From contig NZ_KB913017.1 in assembly GCF_000383975.1 (NCBI RefSeq), positions 2,655,527 to 2,719,526 of the forward strand: a stretch of 64,000 nucleotides of DNA, read 5' to 3'. The stretch comes from Natronorubrum tibetense GA33 (GTDB taxonomy: Archaea; Halobacteriota; Halobacteria; Halobacteriales; Natrialbaceae). The translations under genes and the position numbers were made by a program. The notes under the pieces are model-generated. The model searched no databases. It was not told where the DNA came from and worked only from the letters and a program-made list of their open reading frames with translations. Position 1 is the stretch's first letter; each line of letters opens with the position of its first letter. Below, piece by piece: positions 26,279 through 34,508 of this stretch.

Positions 26279-27340
26279 TCAGCGACTACTATCACCGTCG
26301 AGAACGGCCAGACCACGGGGCGTCTGCGTCTCGAGTTCCGCTGGCCAGTCGATAACGACGCGCTCCCAGCGGCCGCCGAAGTCCTCGCTGACGAACAGGC
26401 CCCGGTTGTTCAGCGCGTAGACGACGCCGTCCTCGCGCGTCGTGTCGAAGACGGCACGAACGACCCCGTCGCCCGTCGGCAGCCCGTGGTCGTCGAGTCG
26501 CTCCCAGGGGTCGCCGTCGGTGCGGCGGTAGGCGTACGACTCGGCCGTCTCGGCCGTGTGGGCGCTTCGAGCGCCGCTCGCGCTCGAGACGATGACCGAG
26601 TCCGGATCGCCCGGGTCGGTAGCGAGCCCCCAGCAGTAGGTGTGGTCGAGGCCCTCCTGGGGATGGGTCCAGGACTCGCCGCCGTCGTCGCTCTCGGCGT
26701 AGCCGTCGCCCGCGGCGGTGTAGACGCGCCCCTCTCGGCCCGGGTGGATCGCCAGCGTGTGGTTGTCCCGGCGGGAGCCTTCGGGTCGTTCGTGCCAGGT
26801 CTCGCCGCCGTCGGTGCTCAGGACGAACGCGCCGGCCTCGATGCCGACGTAGAGACGGTCGGGATCGAACGGATCGACCTCGAGCCAGCGGACGTGGTGG
26901 GTGTGCGGGCGCGGCGGGAAGTACCACTCCTCGGCGGAGGGGAGATCGGTCAATCCCGGGAGTACAGTCCAGGAGTCGCCGCCGTCCGTGGAACGGTAGA
27001 CGCGACTCGGCTCTGTGCCTGCGTAAACCACGTCCGGGTCGTGGGGGCTGACCGCAAGCGACATGACCGCGTCGCTGACGAACTCGGCCTCGAGGCGCTC
27101 GAACGACGAAACGCCGGCATCGGCGCTCTGCTCGCCCGTCCTGTCCTCCGTCGACTGCGCGCGAAAGAGTCCGTCCTCGAAGGTCCCGACGAAGACGCGA
27201 TCCGGGGCGGCGGGGGAAGCGGCGACGCACTCGAGATCGTAGCCCTCGAGGCGGGTTGTCACCGTCCAGTCGGTATCGGTCGGTCCGCCTGGGGTACACA
27301 CGAGGAGTCGATCGCGGAGTGCCGCGTAGAGGGTCGACAT
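26279..27340 (-). CDS. Sialidase-like/BNR-repeat beta-propeller protein
   Basis: A 353-residue cytoplasmic propeller without a signal peptide. Asp-box repeats are plain: YRSTDGGDSWTVLPGL, VLSTDGGETWHERPEG and AESDDGGESWTHPQEG, together with repeated DPDVVYAGT, DPDRLYVGIEAG and DPDSVIVSS strands. Such haloarchaeal proteins resemble plant HCF136/YCF48 and WD40/sialidase-like sorting proteins. No catalytic arginine triad is evident, so it is likely a binding or scaffold protein. It is convergent with the membrane-protein gene upstream. Confidence 0.8.
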   Translation of the reverse strand: MSTLYAALRDRLLVCTPGGPTDTDWTVTTRLEGYDLECVAASPAAPDRVFVGTFEDGLFRAQSTEDRTGEQSADAGVSSFERLEAEFVSDAVMSLAVSPHDPDVVYAGTEPSRVYRSTDGGDSWTVLPGLTDLPSAEEWYFPPRPHTHHVRWLEVDPFDPDRLYVGIEAGAFVLSTDGGETWHERPEGSRRDNHTLAIHPGREGRVYTAAGDGYAESDDGGESWTHPQEGLDHTYCWGLATDPGDPDSVIVSSASGARSAHTAETAESYAYRRTDGDPWERLDDHGLPTGDGVVRAVFDTTREDGVVYALNNRGLFVSEDFGGRWERVVIDWPAELETQTPRGLAVLDGDSSR

Positions 27341-27631
27341 GGTGGGACGGACGGGTGCCAGCTACAAACGATCAGGGGTGGCGAAGCGGGCCGGGCGACT
27401 CGAGGCGACTCGATAACCGTCTCGATCGGGAGCGTCCCACTGGGCCTGCTTTCACGACGAAACTCCCGTTGTAACCGGAGTCGGATACGGCAAACTATCA
27501 CCCCGACGAACAATGCTCGGCTCGGACGCGGTCGACCGCGCGGCTCGGATCCGGTCGTGTTTCGCGGTAGTCACGATACCGAGACTTCCACCAGAATTAA
27601 TACATCTCGGCCACCAACCGATGGCTCGACT
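27341..27631. other. Divergent gap with a promoter for the 105-aa gene
   Basis: No gene seen in 291 bases. AATTAATACATC at about 27595-27606 lies about 30 bases before the ATG at 27632 and is a good TATA candidate for the forward gene. Confidence 0.4.
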
Positions 27632-27949
27632 ATGACCGACCGGCCGCCGTCCCCACAAACGCCGACCGCCCTCTCCACGACCGCCGCCGACGAGGACCGT
27701 GTCGTCGCAACGACACCCCAGCTCACCGCGCGCATCGAAGACGCGGTCGGCTGTCGACTCGACGAGAGCGTCCTCGAGGAGTTGCTCCTCGAACTCGACC
27801 GCAGCGAGTACGTCGAGTGGGTGACGATGACGCGAAACGGCGAGTACGTCTGGGATCTGACCGACTCGCCCGACCTGATCGCCGACGCCGTGGCGACGGC
27901 CGTCGTCGAGCGCGTCGAAGGGTGGCTCGAGGGGAAACTCGACGACTAG
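27632..27949 (+). CDS. Small haloarchaeal protein of unknown function
   Basis: A 105-residue acidic cytoplasmic protein. A polar N-terminus (TDRPPSPQTPTAL) leads into two helices, TARIEDAVGCRLDES and VLEELLLELDRSEYVEWV, then a strand pair with MTRNGEYVWDLTDSPDLIAD and a final helix. The arrangement is compatible with a small winged-helix-like fold. Start ATG 27632 has a TATA-like element about 30 bases upstream. I cannot name a family. Confidence 0.65.
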   Translation: MTDRPPSPQTPTALSTTAADEDRVVATTPQLTARIEDAVGCRLDESVLEELLLELDRSEYVEWVTMTRNGEYVWDLTDSPDLIADAVATAVVERVEGWLEGKLDD

Positions 27950-28076
27950 CGCCGCGGACGCGCTCGATCGGAGACCGGCCCGACTGTGGGTCGTAGACGC
28001 GTCGGATGTCGGCTCGCTTCCCGTCCGGAGCGGACGTACCAAAGAGGACAAGAGCGGTCAGTTTGTGGGAAATGAC

Positions 28077-28652
28077 ATGGACCGTGAACGTCGCGCAGTG
28101 CTAGTCAGTGCAGGGACGCTTTCAATGGGTGCCGTCGCCGGGTGTCTGTCGAGCAGTTCGCCGGAGCCTCGTGCGGTCGACATGTACTACCCCGAACCCC
28201 GCGTCGTCGACGTCGACAGCGAGCACCAGTCCGGAGACAGATACGACTTCACCGTCGAAATCGAAAACACCGGAGCGAGCGGCGACGTCGGGACGACGCT
28301 CGTCTGGATGGACGATCAGAACGACGACCCGTACGACGCGTCCACGGACGCGGAAACCAGCAGCGAGCGGTACTTCGACGCCGACGAGCGCCGGGAAGTG
28401 ACCGTTACCGAGGAGCAGCCGACGGACCAGGAGGCGTACGGATTTCGAGTCTGGGCCGCGGAGATCGGCGTCGAGATCGAGAACGAGGGCGACGACGGAC
28501 GAGTCGACGTTCGATTGCTAGACGGCAGCGAGGTCGTAGACGACGCCGAGCTACGACTGGACGCCGACGAGACGACGACCTTCGAATTCGAGAGCGACTA
28601 CGCCGAGGCCCACCCGGAGGAACTCGAGATCGAAGTCGAAGCTATCGAATAA
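28077..28652 (+). CDS. Predicted lipoprotein with an Ig-like extracellular domain
   Basis: A 191-residue secreted protein anchored through a lipobox. The signal runs MDRERRAVLVSAGTLSMGAV to AGC at residue 23, a Tat-type lipobox. The mature part is acidic and beta-rich, with YDFTVEIENTGASGDVGTTL near residue 55 and ETTTFEFESDYAEAHPEELE near the end, resembling CARDB/FxLYD-type cell-surface modules. ATG 28077 is preferred over GTG 28065 because it gives the standard signal start. The binding partner is unknown. Confidence 0.75.
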   Translation: MDRERRAVLVSAGTLSMGAVAGCLSSSSPEPRAVDMYYPEPRVVDVDSEHQSGDRYDFTVEIENTGASGDVGTTLVWMDDQNDDPYDASTDAETSSERYFDADERREVTVTEEQPTDQEAYGFRVWAAEIGVEIENEGDDGRVDVRLLDGSEVVDDAELRLDADETTTFEFESDYAEAHPEELEIEVEAIE

Positions 28653-28968
28653 CGATCCGTTTCGTCGTTCGCGTGACCGCCAGTAGAGCGGGCAGTTCGG
28701 GTACATCATTATAGTAACAACTGAAACGATGTACACATCGATCGCATAGCTCGCGGGTCGTCCCTCCCCGCTCGCTTTCCGCGGTTCTCGCTCACTCCGT
28801 TCGCTCCGAACCGCGTACGTTCCGAACCGCGCTGCCTCCTGCGATCGGGTGTGTAGTGATTTTCAGTGGCTACTATAGCGTTCGGCTCGCTCGAGGTGTG
28901 ACCCGATAGCATTCGTCTATCGCGGCTGACACCAACGGGGTTATGTCCACCCAGTTCGGACCGCTGGT
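28653..28968. other. Intergenic region without a gene
   Basis: No coding potential I trust. Two AT-rich spots (about 28705-28725 and 28855-28880) flank a GC-rich stretch with repeated cgCTC..TTCCG-like words that look like ordinary haloarchaeal intergenic filler. Confidence 0.35.
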
Positions 28969-29199
28969 ATGACACTCCCCGCCTCCACTACCGACCCCCT
29001 GATACCCGATAAGACGATGCTGTACTGTTTCGACTGCGGCCACGAGAGTCCCATCGAGGGCGACTGGAACCAGCGACCGAACGGCGACGCGGTCGACTAC
29101 GACTGTCCGGTCTGTCGGACGACGATCACCAGCCGACCGCGCCGGGATCGCCACCAGCCCGGCGGCGAAGCGAGACTGCTTCACTGCTCGAGCGACTGA
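28969..29199 (+). CDS. Small zinc-ribbon protein
   Basis: A 76-residue protein with two cysteine pairs, YCFDCGHESPIEGDW and YDCPVCRTTITSRP, forming a zinc ribbon. A second in-frame ATG at 29017 (MLYCFDCG) begins directly before the first pair and may be the true start. Such small zinc proteins are frequent in haloarchaea and often bind nucleic acid or protein partners, but no function is known here. It converges with the membrane-protein gene at 29208. Confidence 0.65.
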   Translation: MTLPASTTDPLIPDKTMLYCFDCGHESPIEGDWNQRPNGDAVDYDCPVCRTTITSRPRRDRHQPGGEARLLHCSSD

Positions 29200-29207
29200 T
29201 TGGGCGC

Positions 29208-30209
29208 TCAGTCCCCGCGGAGAACGAGCGGCCCCATCGCGGACGTTCGCTTCGCGATTGTCGCCAACCGGAGGATGTAGGAGACGAACAGCAAGAACGG
29301 CAGGACACAGATCGTGTACGCGGCACAGATGACCCACAGCCAGACGTCGATCCCGAGGAGCGTGCCGCTGATCGAGGTCCCGTCGACGAGCATCACCATG
29401 CCACCCGCGACGACGAGCGCCGGCACCGCGAGATACAGAATTCCCTGCGAGAGTTTGACCAGCGACCACTGGAAGTAGAGCGTCTTGATGTACTCCCGCG
29501 CGGGGCCGTACATCGTGAGCGCCTCGAGCGTTTCCCGACCCGTCTCGCGTTGTGCCGTCGTGAGGCGGTCCTCGTATTGGTCCAGCAGCCAGCGCAGATC
29601 GTACATCTTCCGGTCGTAGTTGTAGTTCAGCGCGGCTTTCATCACCGCGAAGGAGCCGAAATCGGCGTTCTCGAGCTGGTCCGTCGCTACCTCGGCGTTC
29701 TCGAGCAGGTCCTCGACGTACGCCTCGGTGTGCTCCCGGAACTCCTCGTCGTCGCTCTCTTGGACCGCGTTCTCGAACGCGCGAGCGCGGTCGCTGGTCG
29801 CGTCGATGAGTTCCTTGAGAAAGAGCGCCGGATTGGCGGGGCTGGGAAACTCGAGTAAGTCGTCGGTATTCTTGTAGAAGTCCATCGCCAGATCCATCCG
29901 CCGGCGCTGGCTGCCGAGCGGGCCGATCTCCTGGGAGAGGACGAGTTGGTTGATCGAGACGACCAGCGTGGTACCGGTGATGAGCGCGCCGATCAGCGCC
30001 TGAAAGGACATCTTGACCCAGTCGGTGGTCAACAGCACCTCCTGTGCCGACGGCGGGTTCGAGACCCCCCAGAACATGAGCGCCCCGAAGATCCCGGCGG
30101 CCATTCCTCCAGTGAGCGCCCACCGATTCGCGTTGAGCAGCACCCAGAGCTTGTAGCGATTCTCAGCGGCCCGACCCCGCATCGTGTTGTCGGACGAGAA
30201 GTCCTTCAT
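29208..30209 (-). CDS. Four-helix membrane protein coupled to a DUF4177 protein
   Basis: A 333-residue membrane protein. Helices are near residues 25-45 (ALTGGMAAGIFGALMFWG), 60-85 (ALIGALITGTTLVVSINQLV), 255-275 and 285-315. Between them lies a long acidic cytoplasmic segment with KNTDDLLEFPSPANPALFLK and coiled-coil character. It resembles predicted haloarchaeal ion-channel-like proteins of the bestrophin-like shape, but I see no decisive signature. Start ATG 30209 overlaps the DUF4177 stop by four bases. Confidence 0.65.
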   Translation of the reverse strand: MKDFSSDNTMRGRAAENRYKLWVLLNANRWALTGGMAAGIFGALMFWGVSNPPSAQEVLLTTDWVKMSFQALIGALITGTTLVVSINQLVLSQEIGPLGSQRRRMDLAMDFYKNTDDLLEFPSPANPALFLKELIDATSDRARAFENAVQESDDEEFREHTEAYVEDLLENAEVATDQLENADFGSFAVMKAALNYNYDRKMYDLRWLLDQYEDRLTTAQRETGRETLEALTMYGPAREYIKTLYFQWSLVKLSQGILYLAVPALVVAGGMVMLVDGTSISGTLLGIDVWLWVICAAYTICVLPFLLFVSYILRLATIAKRTSAMGPLVLRGD

Positions 30210-30400
30210 GCGTCCTCGAGCGACCGCTCGAAGATCAGGTACTTCGTCCCACCGCCGTCGTAGGAGACGGTCTCCACGAGTCGCCACCCCTCCGCGGCCA
30301 GTTCGTTGAGTCGTTGCTCGGGGTTGGCGGACTCGCGTTTCGTGAGTTCCGTCGGGGGCTCGACGGCTTTGTACTCCCAGTCGGCGGACTCGCTAGTCAT
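30206..30400 (-). CDS. DUF4177 domain protein
   Basis: A 64-residue protein with the DUF4177 pattern: DWEYKAVEPPTELTKRESAN, then LNELAAEGWRLVETVSYDGG and KYLIFERSLED. The tiny alpha/beta domain is common in bacteria and archaea with unknown function. It is the first gene of a two-gene operon: its stop overlaps the start of the membrane protein (ATGA). Confidence 0.8.
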   Translation of the reverse strand: MTSESADWEYKAVEPPTELTKRESANPEQRLNELAAEGWRLVETVSYDGGGTKYLIFERSLEDA

Positions 30401-30495
30401 TTCCGTAATAGATCACTCGGTGACAGGTGATGGTTGTCCCTGCACCTGATAGAGCTATTTGGGTGGCTCGAGTTGCTACCCTCATACACCGCTCG

Positions 30496-30620
30496 TTACT
30501 CGAGCGACTCCGGCACCACCCGACAGCCACAGGGCGAGACCGTGGCCGTCATCGGTCCGGCGACCACCGCCATCGTGATCGGCTCACCACAGCGCGGGCA
30601 GCCGGGGAATTTTAATGTGT
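30496..30620 (-). pseudogene. Zinc-ribbon protein fragment lacking a start codon
   Basis: Reverse-strand frame reading KFPGCPRCGEPITMAVVAGP, then TATVSPCGCRVVPESLE and a TAA at 30496-30498. Two cysteine pairs (CPRC and CGC) form a recognisable small zinc ribbon typical of haloarchaeal proteins. No ATG, GTG or TTG is found at a sensible place before the first pair, so the gene is probably 5'-truncated or starts in an unusual way. It is too short for routine gene callers. Confidence 0.45.
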
Positions 30621-30869
30621 ATCGAGAGTATCGCGAAACGTTCCGGCGAGCGGACGGCTGGTGCTGTTTCGTCGTCTACCAGCCGCACGGTCGCTCTGGA
30701 TGTACGATCGTCAACGATAAGATGGTTCGCTCGAGCGACCTGCCGTTACTTCGCTGGCACGGGGGTGGCGATCACCGTGGGACTGAACAGGCAAAAATCT
30801 TGATTAATTCGGTCTTTTACCCGGGCCGGAAAGTTAGATGAGATCTTGAGGGAGCTTTGCGCCGTGTTC
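30621..30869. other. Gap without a gene
   Basis: About 250 bases holding no credible protein on either strand; the forward open frame here is not protein-like. Confidence 0.3.
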
Positions 30870-31223
30870 TTACAGTTCTCTGTCGAATGAGACAAGCGTT
30901 GCGTCAACAGCGTTTGCAGTGGCGAGAACAAGTGCATCCATCGGATAGAGTAGTGTCTTTTTCTGAAGCTGATTTGCCTCGATCATATCCGATGCGTCTG
31001 GGAACGTGACGGTCCTCCGGGAACTAACTCGCTGTTCGATTCGCTCGACGCGCTCACGTTCGAACTGCTTCTTTTTCGATAGCACTGATCGAAGTTCCAT
31101 AGGGTTCAGAACGGACGTATGGGTCTCGTCGAACTCGTCGAGAACACGAACGGCAGTTTCGGAGCGGTCGGTATCGTGAGTTACAGCAGCGACAAGAACG
31201 TTCGTGTCGGAAAAGAGTTTCAT
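30870..31223 (-). CDS. VapC-type PIN-domain toxin
   Basis: A 117-residue PIN-domain ribonuclease. The acidic catalytic residues are visible in order: Asp6 (FSDTNVLVAAV), Glu43 (NPMELRSVL), Asp96 (YPMDALVLATAN) and Asp114 (SFDREL). The start ATG 31223 overlaps the stop of the upstream small antitoxin gene by four bases, the usual layout of VapBC modules. It probably cleaves RNA when the antitoxin is degraded. The PIN domain is full length. Confidence 0.85.
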   Translation of the reverse strand: MKLFSDTNVLVAAVTHDTDRSETAVRVLDEFDETHTSVLNPMELRSVLSKKKQFERERVERIEQRVSSRRTVTFPDASDMIEANQLQKKTLLYPMDALVLATANAVDATLVSFDREL

Positions 31224-31372
31224 AGCCGTTCGCGAACGTCACGGACCTTTTCGACTGCATCAACGTCTACGTCGACGGCTAACTCAGAGAGTGCGTCTCC
31301 GAGCGGGACCTCTTCGTCATCCTCAGGGTCTCCAGCCATGAACTCAGCGAAGTCGTCGGTTGTGAGACTCAT
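31220..31372 (-). CDS. VapB-like antitoxin (50 aa)
   Basis: A 50-residue very acidic protein, MSLTTDDFAEFMAGDPEDDE continuing to VEKVRDVRERL. It starts at ATG 31372 and its TGA overlaps the toxin ATG. Although no clear DNA-binding ribbon is visible, its size, charge and coupling to a PIN toxin identify it as the antitoxin. It is likely expressed from its own promoter just upstream at about 31400. Confidence 0.7.
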   Translation of the reverse strand: MSLTTDDFAEFMAGDPEDDEEVPLGDALSELAVDVDVDAVEKVRDVRERL

Positions 31373-31612
31373 ACCGTATGATTACTGGGAAAATTGCAAA
31401 ATCCTACTGGTGGAACCGAATCGAATCAATCCCGTCCAACTACTCAGGGCTCTCGAGTGCCGACGTTCGCGAACCACTGTTCCCGTGATCAACACCCGTG
31501 TGTAGTAAGCGGCCACGGTCGTCGGAATGTCCATTCGTTGCGACCGGTCCCACTGATAGCTGCGTCCGGAAAATCCCAGAAGAGCTATAGCTTTCATCTG
31601 GAAGAGATATGT

Positions 31613-32011
31613 ATGAAGCGACGCGCTCTCCTGTCGACAACCGGCGTTTCGCTCCTCTGTGTGTCTGGATGCACGTCCGTCGACGACGACCCAGCGCTCC
31701 CACTTCTGGATTCGGTCTCCGTCCGGAACCGATACAGTGAGCCTCGAGATGTAGACGTTACCGTCACAGAGGGCGAGGAGACGCGCTTTTCGGAGACGTA
31801 TACGATCGATCCCGGATCGGAACCTGTCGAAGAGGCCCCCGTCGACGGGGCCGGTCAGTACCTCATCCGAGCCGCTACCAACGACAGCGAGCAGGAAGTT
31901 GCCGCCGCTGACAACATCGACGGGGAGGAGCGATGTGTCAGCATTCGGTTCGAAATCAGCAGTACCGGCGGATTCACTCCCCCGTCAATCATCTCCTCTC
32001 GTGACTGCTGA
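31613..32011 (+). CDS. Small predicted lipoprotein
   Basis: A 132-residue secreted protein. The signal MKRRALLSTTGVSLLCVSGC ends in a lipobox cysteine at residue 20. The mature part is beta-rich, with LPLLDSVSVRNRYSEPRDVD and SGC-type cysteines near residue 108 and at the end. It resembles the lipoprotein at 28077-28652 in general design but not clearly in sequence. Start ATG 31613 is preferred because it gives a full Tat-like signal. Confidence 0.7.
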   Translation: MKRRALLSTTGVSLLCVSGCTSVDDDPALPLLDSVSVRNRYSEPRDVDVTVTEGEETRFSETYTIDPGSEPVEEAPVDGAGQYLIRAATNDSEQEVAAADNIDGEERCVSIRFEISSTGGFTPPSIISSRDC

Positions 32012-32091
32012 GTGTCGAAACTGTATCGAGTCGGCTTCGGTTGTGGATCGTTCAGTGTGGCTCGAGGAGTGTCCGCTTCAGCGACTATCCG

Positions 32092-32656
32092 ATTGACATC
32101 CTCCTCCGGCTAAAGCCGGAGGAATCCTGAGTCAAGCGAATCGAAGATTCGCGTACGTCGCAAACCTCCGGTTTGCTCAGTGTTGGAGATTTCAGGTTTA
32201 CAGTCCTACCGAGCATCCGAACGGTGAGAATCCGTGGGATGCTCACGGACTGTAGCGGGTGGGACTGCTGGGAGTGCCAAGCCCCCGGTACTCCTATCCT
32301 CTATCATATTCGGACTCCTAGAGTTGTTTTTGCCTCGGGGAGTCCGGTAGACTTCGACGGACTCGGAGTTACTTTCTTCGTGCTTACAGCAGTCAACTCC
32401 AGTCGAACCCTGTGAGGGTTCGCCGGTCATCGACTGGTTCCGATTACTGTTTGATTGCTTGGGGCGGGCAGGCCGCCATCGTAGGACGAGGCAGAATCAC
32501 TCTGTTCTAGCCTGATTCCTCCTTCTACATAGGATGGTCTGCCACTTGAAAATACGGATCAGAAATCTCGAACTGGCCATCGAAACGTGGATTGTGTTTG
32601 TGTTGTCGGATTCATCCTGCGGCTAAAGCCGCAGGTATTCTCCTTGCTTTGTATAA
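32092..32656 (-). mobile_element. Relic of an IS200/IS605-like element between two terminal hairpins
   Basis: The left block (32092-32130) contains the perfect 9-base-arm hairpin CCTCCGGCT-AA-AGCCGGAGG; the right block (32611-32656) contains CCTGCGGCT-AA-AGCCGCAGG and ends TCCTTGCTTTGTATAA. Between them no intact transposase is left. On the reverse strand a tail-like peptide GGLALPAVPPATVREHPTDS (about 32280-32220) resembles the proline-rich C-terminus of haloarchaeal TnpB proteins, a weak resemblance. Confidence 0.5.
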
Positions 32657-32678
32657 TTCAAAGCGGTACAGAATTTTG

Positions 32679-32699
32679 ATGGGAGGGATTTGAACCCAT
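32679..32699 (-). other. tRNA 3'-end fragment (T-arm and acceptor side)
   Basis: On the reverse strand the sequence reads ATGGGTTCAAATCCCTCCCA, which is a T-arm (GGG-TTCAAAT-CCC) followed by an acceptor-like end. No anticodon or D-arm partner is found next to it, so it is not a tRNA gene. Such fragments are left by integrases that recombine at tRNA genes. Confidence 0.45.
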
Positions 32700-32818
32700 T
32701 GTGAGACGTTCCTGCTCCGTCGCTTCGCTCAGTCCGCGGGCTGGCACTCACAGGGCTTTAAATCCCAGCTTCGACGACTATTCGCGCCGCTCACGAAGTT
32801 GTTCGCGGCGCAAAATTA

Positions 32819-32890
32819 TGGACTCGCTGGGATTTGAACCCAGGGCCTCTTCCTTGCGAAGGAAGCGATCTACCACTGATCTACGAGCCC
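32819..32890 (-). tRNA. tRNA-Ala (anticodon CGC)
   Basis: The reverse-strand 72-base sequence starts GGGCTCGTAGATCAGTGGTA and folds into a cloverleaf: acceptor stem GGGCTCG with CGAGTCC, an anticodon stem CTTCC/GGAAG around the loop TTCGCAA with anticodon CGC, and a T-arm CTGGG-TTCAAAT-CCCAG. The G3-U70 wobble pair that identifies alanine tRNAs is present and the discriminator is A. CCA is not encoded. Confidence 0.95.
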
Positions 32891-33010
32891 TCGACCGTTC
32901 CTAACCTCGGTTTCTATTTGTAGCTTGTGTTTCGAGGACGATTCGAGAGTCACCACCACTCGAGTCGCCCCACTCACTCGAGCCCGGATAGTAAAATCGT
33001 AATTAGTATA

Positions 33011-33032
33011 ATTGTGATTTTATAATCACAAT
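33011..33032. promoter_or_regulatory. 22-base palindrome over the ATPase promoter
   Basis: ATTGTGATT, four bases, AATCACAAT form perfect 9-base inverted repeats. The centre and right arm overlap an AT-rich TATA-like stretch (TTTATAATC) 31-52 bases before the ATPase ATG, the place where an archaeal repressor would block TBP binding. Confidence 0.6.
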
Positions 33033-33062
33033 TATTATGGCCGTGGCCCGCGAGAGACCGGT

Positions 33063-34451
33063 ATGAGTCAGCCACGGTTCGTCGACCGCGAGGACGAACT
33101 CGAGCTTCTGAAATCGCGGTTCGAGAGCGACACGGCCGAGTTGCTCGTCGTCTATGGCCGGCGACGCCTCGGGAAGAGCGCGCTCGTCCGAGAGGCGATC
33201 CGGGACCGCGACGACGCGATCTACTGGCAGGCGACCGAGGAAACGGCGGCTGCCCAACTCGAGAACTTCGTCGAGACGGCCAGCGAGACGGTCCCGATGC
33301 TCGAGGACATCAAGCGCGACTGGGAGGCCCTGGTCCGGGCGCTCGGACGACAGGACGCGGTCGTCGTCATCGACGAGTTTCCGTATCTGGTCGAATCCGA
33401 CGACGCGCTGCCCTCGAAGATCCAGCGGGTCTGGGACCTCCACCTCGAGGAGACGGCCGCGACGCTCGTGCTCGTGGGGTCGTCGATCAGCGTCATGGAA
33501 GAGAAGGTCCTCAGCGGTGGTAGCCCGCTGTACGGCCGCCGGACGGGGACGATCGACCTCCCGCCGCTCGAGCTTCGGGACGCACGGCGGTTCTATCCGG
33601 AGGACGATCCCGATTCGATCGTTCGGACGTGGAGCGTGTTCGGTGGAACGCCGTACTATCTGCAGGCGCTCACCCCCGATGCGTCGCTGGCCGAAAACAT
33701 CCAGTCCCACGTGCTCTCCGAACACGGTGTCCTTCACAACGAACCCGAGTTCCTGTTGCGAACGGAGTTCGGCATCCGAGAGCCCCAGACGTACTACACG
33801 ATCCTCCGGGCGATCGCGACGGGGAAGCGAGAGTCGAACGAGATCGCGGACTTTGCCGGCGTCGACTCGAACGCACTCAGCTCGTACCTCTCGAAGCTGC
33901 GCCGACTCCGGTTGATCGAACGAGATATTCCGGTGACGGCCAATCCAAACGCGACCCGGAAGAGCCGGTATCGGCTGAACGAGCCGCTGTTCAACTTCTG
34001 GTTCCAGTACGTCTACGGACAGGAGGGGAAGATCGCCCAACTCGGCGACGACGCCTACGAACAGCTGGTCGAACCGAGCTTTTCGGAGTACATGGGGACG
34101 ATGTTCGAGCGCGTCTGCCAGAACGCGCTCCCGTCGCTCGTTCCCAAAACCTATCAGGGGATCGGCTACTGGTGGCACGACCACCACGAACTCGACGTCG
34201 TGGGACTCGCGAGCGACGGGACCCTCGTCGCTGGCGAGTGTAAGTACACCACCAGGGAGATGACGAAGAACGATCTAACCGCGCTCGAGCGACGAACGGC
34301 TCAGGTGCGGTGGACGCCACCCGAGGGCACCGAGCTGACACACCGCTACTGTTGTTTCTGCCGGTCCGGATTCTCGGCCGAACTTCGAGCGGTCGCCGAG
34401 AATCGAGACGACATTTCGCTGTTCACCCCGGCGGATATCGTCACGAACTGA
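33063..34451 (+). CDS. Archaeal AAA ATPase with DUF234 nuclease-like C-terminus
   Basis: A 462-residue protein of the archaeal ATPase family. N-terminal NTPase: Walker A YGRRRLGKSALV (about residue 31), Walker B AVVVIDEFPYLV, and sensor LVLVGSSISVMEE. A winged-helix part follows (SNEIADFAGVDSNALSSYLS). The C-terminal DUF234 region shows ELDVVGLASDG and VAGECKYT, the D-(x)-E-x-K pattern of PD-(D/E)XK nucleases. Such genes are frequent in haloarchaeal islands. It stands alone, beside a tRNA, and under a palindromic promoter. Confidence 0.88.
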   Translation: MSQPRFVDREDELELLKSRFESDTAELLVVYGRRRLGKSALVREAIRDRDDAIYWQATEETAAAQLENFVETASETVPMLEDIKRDWEALVRALGRQDAVVVIDEFPYLVESDDALPSKIQRVWDLHLEETAATLVLVGSSISVMEEKVLSGGSPLYGRRTGTIDLPPLELRDARRFYPEDDPDSIVRTWSVFGGTPYYLQALTPDASLAENIQSHVLSEHGVLHNEPEFLLRTEFGIREPQTYYTILRAIATGKRESNEIADFAGVDSNALSSYLSKLRRLRLIERDIPVTANPNATRKSRYRLNEPLFNFWFQYVYGQEGKIAQLGDDAYEQLVEPSFSEYMGTMFERVCQNALPSLVPKTYQGIGYWWHDHHELDVVGLASDGTLVAGECKYTTREMTKNDLTALERRTAQVRWTPPEGTELTHRYCCFCRSGFSAELRAVAENRDDISLFTPADIVTN

Positions 34452-34508
34452 CTTCGAGCCCGATCCGACAGCGTACAGAGCAGCCCACGATTCGTCGTAT
34501 TCGACCAG

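Noticed and set aside
28660-28900. A fourth copy of the dispersed intergenic repeat
   Set aside because: Similar GC-rich words occur but the defining block order and the GAAGACGC hairpin are missing.
30434-30841. A 135-codon forward open frame
   Set aside because: Composition is not protein-like for this organism, and the reverse strand of its first part encodes a zinc ribbon fragment.
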